Shown here one piece after another: positions 1 through 5,661 of a stretch of DNA of 6,498 nucleotides (the stretch's first letter is position 1; the number at the start of each line of letters is the position of its first letter). Position numbers and translations under genes: made by a program. The notes under the pieces are model-generated. The model saw only the letters and a program-made list of their open reading frames with translations, was not told the DNA's origin and did no database searches. Source of the DNA: Sandaracinobacteroides sp964394815 (lineage in GTDB: Bacteria; Pseudomonadota; Alphaproteobacteria; Sphingomonadales; Sphingomonadaceae); NCBI GenBank assembly GCA_964394815.1, contig CAYMZC010000139.1, positions 1-6,498 of the forward strand, given 5' to 3'.

Positions 1-541
1 CCGTATCCCCGTGATCGATGATGATGGCTTTGCCGTTTTCGAATCCGGTGCGATCCTCATCTATCTTGCTGAAAAGACAGGCATGCTCATGCCCACGGAC
101 AGCAAGGGCCGCAGCCGCGTCATCCAGTGGCTGATGTTCCAGATGGGTGGAATCGGGCCGATGATGGGCCAGGCCAATGTTTTCTACCGCTATTTCCCAG
201 AGCGTATCCAGCCGGCCATCGACCGCTATCATGGCGAGGTAAGGCGCCTCTTCGGCGTTCTCGACAACCATCTGGCAAACAATGAATATCTGGCTGGCGA
301 CTATTCCATCGCCGATATCGCCAACTGGTGCTGGACACGGACGGCCCGCTGGTCTGGCGTCGATCCCGAACCCTATTCCAACCTCGCCCGCTGGCACCGC
401 GACATCGCCTCGCGTCCGGCCGCCCAGCGCGGCATCATCGTGCCGGAGGATTCCGGCAAGCGCATGAAGGATGATGCGGATGGCGAGGCGTTCGCCCGCA
501 ATGCCCGCACCATCGTCGAGATGGGCAAGCCCGAAAACTGA
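1..541 (+). CDS. Glutathione S-transferase, YfcG/YghU-like (5' end cut by window edge)
   Basis: This is a cytosolic glutathione S-transferase or thiol-disulfide oxidoreductase; the reading frame is open from base 2 to the TGA at 539-541. The first visible residues, RIPVIDDDG, hold the conserved cis-proline that ends the thioredoxin-fold strand in GSTs. FESGAI follows, the Glu-Ser pair that binds the gamma-glutamyl part of glutathione. The all-helical C-terminal domain follows, with QWLMFQMGGIGPMMGQ, EVRRLFGVLDNHLA, and the N-capping/hydrophobic staple region YLAGDYSIADIANW. The QMGG-GPMMGQ stretch is typical of the nu-class/YfcG family, whose members often have disulfide-bond reductase activity with glutathione. 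About 50 N-terminal residues, including the usual catalytic Ser/Thr/Asn region, lie outside the window, so activity cannot be judged. A GTG at 11 is only an internal codon and not the start. Family assignment is firm; the exact subfamily and substrate are inferred. Confidence 0.93.
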   Translation, partial: RIPVIDDDGFAVFESGAILIYLAEKTGMLMPTDSKGRSRVIQWLMFQMGGIGPMMGQANVFYRYFPERIQPAIDRYHGEVRRLFGVLDNHLANNEYLAGDYSIADIANWCWTRTARWSGVDPEPYSNLARWHRDIASRPAAQRGIIVPEDSGKRMKDDADGEAFARNARTIVEMGKPEN

Positions 542-600
542 GCCGGAAGCCGGACAGCCACATAGCCGGATTGTCACATCGATGCGCCACAAGGGCAGCC

Positions 601-1731
601 ATGCGCTGCCCTTCCCTTGCTTCGATTCTGTCTCTGGCCGTCTTCATGCTAGGCTCTGCTGCCATGACACACGGCGCATCCGCTGCCCCCGCCTCCGGGG
701 CACCCCCAATCATCATCGCGCATCGCGGCGCATCGGCAGAAAGGCCCGAGCACACGCTTGAAGCCTACAGGCTCGCCATTGCGCAAGGGGCTGATTACAT
801 CGAGCCAGACCTCGTGCCGACGCGGGATGGTGTACTTGTCGCCCGGCACGAAAACGAGATCGGCAGCACAACTGATGTGGCGGAGAGGTCCGAATTCGCA
901 AACCGGCGCACAACCCGCCTGATCGACGGCGCGGAAGTCGAGGGCTGGTTCACCGAGGATTTCACCCTCGCCGAACTGAAGAGCCTGCACGCGCGCGAGC
1001 GCCTTCCCGTGCTGCGGCCGGCTAATACCGCCCATGATGGCCGCTACAAAATCCCGACTTTCGAGGAAGTGATCGCGCTTGCGAAGTCCGAAGGCGCCCG
1101 GCTTGGCCGGGTGATCGGCATCTACCCTGAAACCAAGCACCCCACCTATTTCCGCTCCATCGGCCTGCCGCTGGAAGAAAAACTGCTCGAAACGCTTGCA
1201 GCCCATGGCCTCGACAGCGCCAAAGCGCCTGTCTTCATCCAGAGCTTTGAAGCCGGGAATCTGGCCGAACTGGCGAAGCGCACCAAGGTCCGGCTGATCC
1301 AGCTGATGGCAGCCGAAGGCGGACCGGCGGACCGGCCCGAACTGAATTATGCCACCATGGCGACCCCCGCCGGCCTTGCAGCGATTGCTGGTTATGCCCA
1401 TGGCATTGGCGTGGAAAAGGCCATGCTGATCCCGCGCGCGGCGGACGGCCGCCTTCAGGACCCCACCCCGCTTGTGGCCGACGCCCATTCCGCCGGGCTC
1501 GCCGTTCATGTCTGGACATTCCGGCCCGAAAACTATTTCCTTCCGCAGGGTTTCAAGGGCGCGGGCGGCCCTGCCGGCAAGGGCGATGCCGAAGGCGAGA
1601 TCCGTGCCTTCCTCGAAACCGGCATAGATGGCCTGTTCAGCGATTCCGTGCCCCCTGCTCGCGCCGCTGTCGATGCCATGGTCGGCAGTGGAAGGGTCGG
1701 CATTGGAAGCAGCGCAAGGGATGCGCGCTAA
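601..1731 (+). CDS. glpQ: Periplasmic glycerophosphodiester phosphodiesterase (GlpQ type)
   Basis: The enzyme hydrolyses glycerophosphodiesters (deacylated phospholipids) to glycerol-3-phosphate and an alcohol. Seen from the ATG at 601 (376 aa): a signal peptide with hydrophobic core at about residues 5-21 and a likely cleavage after ASA (26-28). No lipobox is present, so a soluble periplasmic protein is expected. The GDPD TIM-barrel signature is complete: H41-R42 in AHRGAS, PEHT at 49-52, E68 and D70 in YIEPDLV, H83 in VARHE, and E177/K179 in IYPETKHP. Known family roles are H41/H83 as acid-base residues and E68, D70 and E177 as metal ligands. VHVWTFRPENY and GIDGLFSD mark the last barrel strands. 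The start at 601 was chosen over an in-frame TTG at 571 because the signal peptide is complete from 601 and AAGGG lies five bases upstream. The gene follows the GST gene by 59 bases and could share its transcript. The specific name glpQ rests on family resemblance; another secreted GDPD is possible. Confidence 0.9.
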   Translation: MRCPSLASILSLAVFMLGSAAMTHGASAAPASGAPPIIIAHRGASAERPEHTLEAYRLAIAQGADYIEPDLVPTRDGVLVARHENEIGSTTDVAERSEFANRRTTRLIDGAEVEGWFTEDFTLAELKSLHARERLPVLRPANTAHDGRYKIPTFEEVIALAKSEGARLGRVIGIYPETKHPTYFRSIGLPLEEKLLETLAAHGLDSAKAPVFIQSFEAGNLAELAKRTKVRLIQLMAAEGGPADRPELNYATMATPAGLAAIAGYAHGIGVEKAMLIPRAADGRLQDPTPLVADAHSAGLAVHVWTFRPENYFLPQGFKGAGGPAGKGDAEGEIRAFLETGIDGLFSDSVPPARAAVDAMVGSGRVGIGSSARDAR

Positions 1732-3269
1732 GCCTGATTCCGAGTCTGATTCCAGGGATGCGGGCGGCTCTTCAGTTCCTGCCAGTGGCGGAAGGCGCGG
1801 CCCATCAGCAGATCCTGGCGGTGGCGGCTCCCGGAAAGCCGCTTTGCCTTGAGGGCGGCAAAGGCCTGCAGCGCACCGGGCGTGTCCAGATCGGGTGACC
1901 AACCCTCCAGCGTGGCGAGATCATTCAGTTCGCCCAGATCATCCTGCAGCCGCTTGAGCGCGGACAGGAAGGATTTCTGGCCATCGCCACGCGGCACCTG
2001 TTCGAGCATGTAGCGGAATGTTTTCATTCGCTTGCGCAATTCATGCCGGTCCTCCGGCAGCAGTGCGGATAGCCGGTCGCAGGCCTCGGCGATGGCATTC
2101 CATGCTTCGTCGAGAATGGGTGCCGCCTGATTTTCCAGCGGTTTCAGGCCGCGCTTGCGGCGTTGCTTTCCATGAGGCTGCCAGCCGCCAAGGGCGGCAA
2201 GCCGCAACAGCCAGATTGCCATGCCAGTCGCACCGGCGCGACGAAGGGCGACCCGCGTCTCCGCCCGCATCGCTGCCCTATGCTCTTCAAGAGGGGCGGC
2301 AAGCCCGGGCGCATGCGCCACGAGGTCGGCAACGAGCACGTCCGTATCCCGCAGGGGTGAGACGATGCGGCCCAGGCTCCGGGCTTCGGCATTGATCCGG
2401 CGTGCGGTGGCGCGATCGAGATGACGACCATGCAGTTTGACGAGGGCGCGCAGACGCCTGAGCGAAACACGCAGCTGGTGCGGGCCTTCCGGATCGTCGG
2501 ACACATGGATCAAGTGCAGATTCTGGGCAATGGCGGGCGCAAGTGCGGCAAGCGCCGTACCAAAGGCTTCGGCGCTGCCTGTCCCGCGCTGGGGCGGAAC
2601 CGGCTTGCTGCCCAGTGCCGCCGGCTCAACGCTCTTGCCGGATGCCAGCGCATGGCCACGCGCGGCCTTGCTGCCGATGGAAAGCCAGGCGGACGTGCCC
2701 GAAAGCAGGCGCGCGGAAAGATCGAACAGCGCTGCCGGGGTGCCCCCGAGCAGCTCGAATTCGATTTCCAGAATGGGCGCCGTGCGCACACCGGCTAGGA
2801 TGCTCCCGCGATCCAGCGCCACTTCGACAAGGGCGTGCGGCTCGGCGATACGCCAGATGCCGCGCCGCACACGCGTCTCGAAGACAAGCGGCAGCGGCTT
2901 TCGATCTGTCAGTTTGGCAATCCGGTTGCGAAGCGTGCGGTCCGGAATGGCATCGATCTTCGGCTTCAGGCCGCGAATGCTGCAATCAACCTCGCGCACT
3001 TGCTGGAAGCCGCCGACGACCGCCCGCCCGTCCTTCACGGTCTGAACGGATTTTCCGCCTTCACGCCGCACCCTCAGGGCAATGCCATGCGCCTTCAGGG
3101 CAAAATCCGGCGTATCATGATAAAGTGTGCGCAGTTGCGCCTGTGACAGGGCCGGACCGTGCTGCCGGCCGAGCATGCGGCCAACAAACGAAGCATCGGC
3201 CGCCGTAAGGCCTGCCTTGAATTCTATCTCGGTGCCGCTCACGGCCCGCAGGCTAGTGGATGCGGACAT
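1728..3269 (-). CDS. CYTH and CHAD domain protein (YgiF-like inorganic triphosphatase)
   Basis: This is a two-domain cytosolic protein of 513 aa. The N-terminal CYTH triphosphate-tunnel domain spans roughly residues 11-207. It has the ExExK signature EIEFK (14-18), the YHDT motif at 50-53, RVRR at 66-69, K79, FETRVRR (130-136), VEVALDRG (148-155) and EIEFELLGG (168-176). These are the charged residues that line the tunnel and bind metal and triphosphate, so hydrolysis of inorganic triphosphate is plausible. A Pro/Gly/Ser-rich linker (about 210-232) leads to a helical CHAD domain (about 233-500), with HQLRVSLRRLR at 264-274 and HELRKRM at 409-415. These are conserved His/Arg/Lys patches, and CHAD domains are known to bind polyphosphate. 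A TTG at 3278 would add three residues; neither start has a strong ribosome site, and ATG was preferred. It is the last gene of the minus-strand run, 39 bases after a thioesterase. Its stop overlaps the stop of the convergent phosphodiesterase gene. Confidence 0.9.
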   Translation of the reverse strand: MSASTSLRAVSGTEIEFKAGLTAADASFVGRMLGRQHGPALSQAQLRTLYHDTPDFALKAHGIALRVRREGGKSVQTVKDGRAVVGGFQQVREVDCSIRGLKPKIDAIPDRTLRNRIAKLTDRKPLPLVFETRVRRGIWRIAEPHALVEVALDRGSILAGVRTAPILEIEFELLGGTPAALFDLSARLLSGTSAWLSIGSKAARGHALASGKSVEPAALGSKPVPPQRGTGSAEAFGTALAALAPAIAQNLHLIHVSDDPEGPHQLRVSLRRLRALVKLHGRHLDRATARRINAEARSLGRIVSPLRDTDVLVADLVAHAPGLAAPLEEHRAAMRAETRVALRRAGATGMAIWLLRLAALGGWQPHGKQRRKRGLKPLENQAAPILDEAWNAIAEACDRLSALLPEDRHELRKRMKTFRYMLEQVPRGDGQKSFLSALKRLQDDLGELNDLATLEGWSPDLDTPGALQAFAALKAKRLSGSRHRQDLLMGRAFRHWQELKSRPHPWNQTRNQA

Positions 3270-3290
3270 GGGCCGCAACAGCTTCGGCCC
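3270..3290 (-). repeat. Inverted repeat at the start of the CYTH-CHAD gene
   Basis: GGGCCG (3270-3275) and CGGCCC (3285-3290) form a six-base stem with a nine-base loop immediately upstream of the ATG at 3269, enclosing the alternative TTG start at 3278. If formed in the mRNA it would hamper ribosome access to either start. It may be chance in GC-rich DNA. Confidence 0.3.
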
Positions 3291-3308
3291 GGCTTCATGC
3301 CTGCTCGT

Positions 3309-3677
3309 CTATTCCCGCACGATCAGGATGTTGGTGCGGGCCGTCGCGATCAGTCGGCTGCGTTCATCCTGCCAGGCTTCCACCCGCACATTGGCAACCC
3401 TGCGGCCCATGCGCATGATCTCGGCGGCGGCATGGGTGGTCACCATCTGCCCCTCGCGCAGATAATCAACAGTCACGTTCACGGGCTTCATCTGTGCGGG
3501 GTCCTCGCCCAGCGCCTGCCGAACGGCAAGATTGGCGGCAATTTCCATCAGCCCGGCGACCGAACCACCGTGCAGCCGGCCGGGCGAACCGATAAGGTGC
3601 ACGGCAAACGGCATCGACAGCACGCCATCCGCATAATCGAGGCCCAGCATGCGGGCATAGGGCGGCAACTGGATCAT
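3309..3677 (-). CDS. PaaI-type hotdog-fold thioesterase, second of a tandem pair
   Basis: This is a 122-residue single hotdog-domain protein, a normal length for PaaI/4HBT thioesterases, which hydrolyse acyl-CoA thioesters and act as dimers or tetramers. The central helix begins with LHGGSVAGLMEIAA (residues 35-48). HGG is the family motif that positions the thioester carbonyl, and an acidic residue (Glu, where many members have Asp) follows on the helix as the likely catalytic base. The later strands PVNVTVDYLREG and ANVRVEAWQDE are typical of this subgroup. There is no signal peptide or membrane segment. The ATG overlaps the TGA of the upstream thioesterase gene as ATGA, so translation is probably coupled; no good independent ribosome site is visible. 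The substrate cannot be told from sequence. Pairing with the upstream hotdog gene suggests a possible hetero-oligomer, which is an inference. Confidence 0.88.
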   Translation of the reverse strand: MIQLPPYARMLGLDYADGVLSMPFAVHLIGSPGRLHGGSVAGLMEIAANLAVRQALGEDPAQMKPVNVTVDYLREGQMVTTHAAAEIMRMGRRVANVRVEAWQDERSRLIATARTNILIVRE

Positions 3678-4120
3678 GGCTTGCCCGTGAACATGAAGGT
3701 GCCGGCCACATGGGCGACTGGGTGGTCAGGGTCTCCGTCGTGGGCGATGCCGCGCACGAAGGCCACACGCTTCGTCAGCTTGTAGCATTCGGCCCTGCCA
3801 AAGACGGCAAGTCCGGGCGTTGCCGGGCGCAGATAATCGCAGCGCAGGTCGAGCGTCGCGTGCGGCTCGAAGCGGCCGATGCGGATGTAAACGGACATGC
3901 CAGCCGCCGTGTCCATCAGGGAAAATATGGCGCCGGATGCGATGACCCCGGTTTCCGGATAGGCCACCAGGCTCTCGGCATAGGGCATGCGCAGTTCGAC
4001 CCAGTCCTTGCCGGCCTGTTCATAGGCGATACCAAGGGAATCGAAATGCGGCACTGTCTTCATGAGGCGGGCGAAGAAACGCTCGCGCTTTCCGGGGTCG
4101 TCGAGCAATCGTTCCGTCAT
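3674..4120 (-). CDS. PaaI-type hotdog-fold thioesterase, first of a tandem pair
   Basis: This is a 148-residue hotdog-fold protein related to acyl-CoA thioesterases. After an N-terminal helix (about residues 12-25) and strands, the central helix reads GVIASGAIFSLMDTAAG (58-74). It keeps the catalytic-type Asp at 70, but the usual HGG is replaced by ASGA. ATLDLRCDYLRPA and AECYKLTKRVAFVRG are the characteristic downstream strands. The start is the ATG at 4120, which overlaps the sufE stop as ATGA; GGAG about ten bases upstream can serve as ribosome site. The frame stays open further upstream to 4495, but that part runs out of frame through sufE and does not resemble a hotdog protein. Its 3' end overlaps the next thioesterase by four bases. 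The missing histidine may mean altered catalysis or a structural partner role for the neighbour; this is inference. Confidence 0.87.
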   Translation of the reverse strand: MTERLLDDPGKRERFFARLMKTVPHFDSLGIAYEQAGKDWVELRMPYAESLVAYPETGVIASGAIFSLMDTAAGMSVYIRIGRFEPHATLDLRCDYLRPATPGLAVFGRAECYKLTKRVAFVRGIAHDGDPDHPVAHVAGTFMFTGKP

Positions 4121-4527
4121 GCCACCAGTCTCCGGGCTGCCTCGCGAACGCGGGAGATCATGTTCGGCAGCCCCTGTGTCCGGTTGGAGGAGAGATGCTG
4201 TCTGAGGCCGAGGCGCTCGATGGCGCCCTCGAAATCCGTTTTCAGCACTTCGGCCGGGGTCTTTCCATCCGCCATGGCCACCACCAGCGCCACGATACCC
4301 TTGGTGATGGCGGCATCGCTGTCTGCCTGGAAACCCAGCTGCCCGTCTTTCGGAACGGGATAGACCCAGACATTGGCCGAGCAACCCGGCACACGCGTTG
4401 CCGGCGTCTTCAGCGCCGGCTCCATGGGCGGGAGCTGCCTGCCAAGCCCGATAAGGAAGGCGTAACGCTCGTCCCAGTCGAGCGCGGCCTCCCATTCCTC
4501 TTCGATGTGCTGAAAGGACGGTAGCAT
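4117..4527 (-). CDS. sufE: Cysteine desulfuration protein SufE
   Basis: SufE accepts persulfide sulfur from the cysteine desulfurase SufS and passes it to the SUF iron-sulfur cluster scaffold in the cytoplasm. The 136-residue protein matches the family's usual length. It has the start-proximal block RYAFLIGLGRQLPP (residues 21-34), the active-site loop VPGCSANVW with Cys49 (E. coli SufE uses Cys51), GIVALVVAMADGKTP in the middle, and the C-terminal HLSSNRTQGLPNMI block typical of SufE. No other suf genes are in the window, so it is a detached copy whose SufS partner must be encoded elsewhere. The ATG at 4527 has only a weak upstream purine stretch (GGATTCC). It lies 31 bases downstream of a small membrane-protein gene of the psp run. 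It overlaps the following thioesterase gene by ATGA, so these are probably translationally coupled. Confidence 0.93.
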   Translation of the reverse strand: MLPSFQHIEEEWEAALDWDERYAFLIGLGRQLPPMEPALKTPATRVPGCSANVWVYPVPKDGQLGFQADSDAAITKGIVALVVAMADGKTPAEVLKTDFEGAIERLGLRQHLSSNRTQGLPNMISRVREAARRLVA

Positions 4528-4540
4528 GGAATCCGGATAG

Positions 4541-4557
4541 GCCCGGCGGCGGCGGGC
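4541..4557 (-). repeat. Small inverted repeat before sufE
   Basis: GCCCG and CGGGC flank a seven-base loop in the 31-base gap between the second PspB-like gene and sufE, starting one base after the former's stop codon. No U-run follows on the transcript strand, and the stem has only five pairs, so it is weak evidence for a terminator at best. Confidence 0.3.
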
Positions 4558-4558
4558 T

Positions 4559-4894
4559 TCAACCCGCTTGATGCGGGCCTTCGCCGGTGCGGCGTTCCGT
4601 ATGCCCCGCCTTGCCAGGCTCGCCGGCAGCCGGCTGGCGCAGGCTCTCGATCTCGGCTGTCAGCCTCAGGGCCGGGTCCGTCACCAGCTTTTCCAATGTG
4701 GCCACCCGCTCATTCAGCCGGCTGATATCGCGGCGCAGGGCCTGGGTTTCATCCGGAACACCCATCCGCACATAGGGATTGTTGGGCGAAAAACGTTCCC
4801 AGCGGCGCGTCTCCCGGTTCCAGCGCCCGCCCCGCATCACCTGCCCGATCACCACGATGGCAGTGATGATGACGATGGCTTCCCAGAAATCCAT
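4559..4894 (-). CDS. Small membrane-anchored coiled-coil protein, PspB-like (psp operon)
   Basis: This 111-residue protein has no firm named family. Residues 2-20 form one hydrophobic membrane helix starting MDFWEAIVIITAIVV, which aligns closely with the PspB start in this window (MDAIEAIVPVTAIAI). A basic, Arg/Trp-rich stretch follows (RGGRWNRETRRWERF, about 21-35). Next is a heptad-patterned coiled coil, LRRDISRLNERVATLEKLV, near 53-71, and then TDPALRLTAEIESLR. The tail (about 88-111) is Gly/Glu/Arg-rich and probably disordered. The start is well supported: TGAAGGGG lies just upstream, where the TGA is the stop of the previous gene, so the ribosome site overlaps that stop. It sits four genes downstream of pspA in the same direction. 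A role as an extra Psp membrane component, binding PspC or PspA through the coiled coil, is inferred from layout and context only. Confidence 0.75.
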   Translation of the reverse strand: MDFWEAIVIITAIVVIGQVMRGGRWNRETRRWERFSPNNPYVRMGVPDETQALRRDISRLNERVATLEKLVTDPALRLTAEIESLRQPAAGEPGKAGHTERRTGEGPHQAG

Positions 4895-4903
4895 GCCCCC
4901 CTG

Positions 4904-4911
4904 CCCCTTCA
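4904..4911 (-). promoter_or_regulatory. Ribosome binding site overlapping the upstream stop codon
   Basis: On the minus strand the sequence TGAAGGGG contains the TGA stop of the 88-residue gene and an AAGGGG Shine-Dalgarno core, followed nine bases later by the ATG at 4894. The overlap suggests that terminating ribosomes feed the next gene. Confidence 0.6.
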
Positions 4912-5175
4912 GTTGTTGCCGGTATCGCCGCTGCCAAGGCGGTCGATCTCGTCGGCAAGCGCGATCCGCCTGTCGGTCGCAATCCGCTCGAGCACGGCGA
5001 CGCGGGCTTCAAGCTTCTCGATCCGTATCCGCGCGTCATCGCTGATCTCTGCGCCCCGCCGCTCCACCAGATCCATGCGGCGATCCTGTACGGCGCGCCA
5101 GTTCTTCATCACGATGGAGATGATCGGGATCATCAGCGCCAGGATCGGGATTATAAGTGCGAGACTTTGCTTCAT
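4909..5175 (-). CDS. Small membrane-anchored coiled-coil protein, PspB-like (psp operon)
   Basis: This 88-residue protein has one N-terminal membrane helix (residues 4-23, LALIIPILALMIPIISIVM). A Lys/Arg-rich cytoplasmic stretch follows (KNWRAVQDRRMDLVERR), and then a coiled coil (about 44-66, IEKLEARVAVLERIATD) ending in IALADEIDRLG. The layout and the RV-LER-TD pattern resemble both PspB and the next small protein, and the last block resembles the end of PspC. The ATG at 5175 was chosen over one at 5193 because GGTGGA lies five bases upstream of it and the helix begins directly after; the longer form would add six residues. It follows pspC after a 92-base gap that holds an inverted repeat, and precedes the next small gene by 14 bases. 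Function is unknown. A PspB-type adaptor role in envelope stress is inferred. Confidence 0.75.
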   Translation of the reverse strand: MKQSLALIIPILALMIPIISIVMKNWRAVQDRRMDLVERRGAEISDDARIRIEKLEARVAVLERIATDRRIALADEIDRLGSGDTGNN

Positions 5176-5180
5176 TGACG

Positions 5181-5191
5181 TCCACCCCCCC
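5181..5191 (-). promoter_or_regulatory. Ribosome binding site preceded by a run of seven G
   Basis: Read on the minus strand, seven Gs (5191-5185) run into TGGA, giving GGTGGA five bases before the ATG at 5175. This decides the start of the 88-residue PspB-like gene, because the alternative ATG at 5193 lies directly upstream of the G run and has no comparable purine-rich site. Confidence 0.6.
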
Positions 5192-5196
5192 ATTCC

Positions 5197-5225
5197 GCCG
5201 GCGGTGGGCCCCTGCCCCCGCCGGC
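5197..5225 (-). repeat. Inverted repeat between pspC and the next small gene
   Basis: GCCGGCGG (5197-5204) and CCGCCGGC (5218-5225) form a perfect eight-base, all-G/C stem around a 13-base loop, with two further pairs possible past one mismatch. In the psp transcript it lies about 42 bases after the pspC stop and 21 bases before the next start codon. There is no U-run behind it, so it is not a classical Rho-independent terminator. An mRNA-stabilising or processing hairpin is possible; so is a chance repeat in GC-rich DNA. Confidence 0.5.
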
Positions 5226-5267
5226 CTGTTGACCTGCCTGCCTGTTTCCGGTCTTCAGCAGCCAGCT

Positions 5268-5660
5268 TCAGCTGTGCCGCAGCTCGTCGATTTCACGGGC
5301 CAGGCGATGGTTGCTGCTGGTGTATTGCACCTCGATCTCGCGAAGCCTGCGATCGATGTCCCGGAAGGTCGAGCGGACTTCCCGGATCGACCGGCCTGGC
5401 GCGGCGCGGGTTTTCTGCCAGAACTGCCTGTCTTCGGGGTCCGCTTCTTCCGAGACATAGAGGCTGGCGGGCTTCGGGTCTGCAATCCAGCCGATCACGA
5501 GATAGGCGATCAGCGGGAAGGGAAATCCGAAGATGGTGGCAAGCACCACGCCAACCCTGATCCAGAGGACATCGAAGCCGGTGTAGTCGGCGATCCCGGC
5601 GCAAACCCCCATGAAGCGGGCATTGCGCTTGTCGAGGTAGAAGCCTGTGCGGCGTGCCAT
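5268..5660 (-). CDS. pspC: Phage shock protein C, envelope-stress membrane sensor
   Basis: PspC is an inner-membrane protein that, with PspB, senses envelope stress and relieves PspA's inhibition of the psp activator in enterobacteria. The 130-residue protein begins with the PspC domain: FYLDKRNARFMGVCAGIADY (residues 7-26) with the hallmark GVCAGIA, then YTGFDVLWIRV. A membrane segment follows at about 34-59 (VGVVLATIFGFPFPLIAYLV), with GWIADPKP just after it. The cytoplasmic part carries a coiled coil, TFRDIDRRLREIEVQYTSS, and ends in HRLAREIDELRHS. This matches the YxTS...L-RE--L ending I know from other PspC proteins. Its ATG comes one base after the pspB stop, with AGGAAGG nine bases upstream inside pspB, so the two are almost certainly co-translated. 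Length and motifs are ordinary for the family. Confidence 0.95.
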   Translation of the reverse strand: MARRTGFYLDKRNARFMGVCAGIADYTGFDVLWIRVGVVLATIFGFPFPLIAYLVIGWIADPKPASLYVSEEADPEDRQFWQKTRAAPGRSIREVRSTFRDIDRRLREIEVQYTSSNHRLAREIDELRHS

Positions 5661-5661
5661 G

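Noticed and set aside
571..600. TTG start at 571 for the phosphodiesterase
   Set aside because: It would put ten polar, basic residues before an already complete signal peptide, and no suitably spaced ribosome site precedes it; the ATG at 601 is better placed.
1712..1726. GCGC-aagggat-GCGC as terminator at the convergent junction
   Set aside because: The stem has only four pairs, has no following U-run, and lies inside the coding sequence.
649..1902. 417-codon open frame antisense to the phosphodiesterase gene
   Set aside because: It lies opposite a gene with complete catalytic motifs, also runs into the CYTH-CHAD 3' end, and its translation shows no recognisable domain. Long antisense frames are common in GC-rich coding DNA.
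2437..3208. Several plus-strand open frames of 100-220 codons opposite the CYTH domain
   Set aside because: They overlap each other in different frames and have Arg/Ala/Pro-rich translations; the minus-strand CYTH motifs account for the region.
4121..4495. N-terminal extension of the first thioesterase to 4495
   Set aside because: This segment is sufE read in another frame; hotdog homology starts only after the ATG at 4120, which has the ATGA coupling.
4531..4538. Palindrome ATCCGGAT upstream of sufE as an operator
   Set aside because: An eight-base palindrome alone is expected by chance, and no -35/-10 pair or second copy is evident nearby.
4568..5560. 330-codon open frame on the plus strand opposite pspC and the small genes
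   Set aside because: Its composition is Arg/Ser/Pro/Cys-rich and low-complexity, and it is opposed by four minus-strand genes with good ribosome sites and family motifs.
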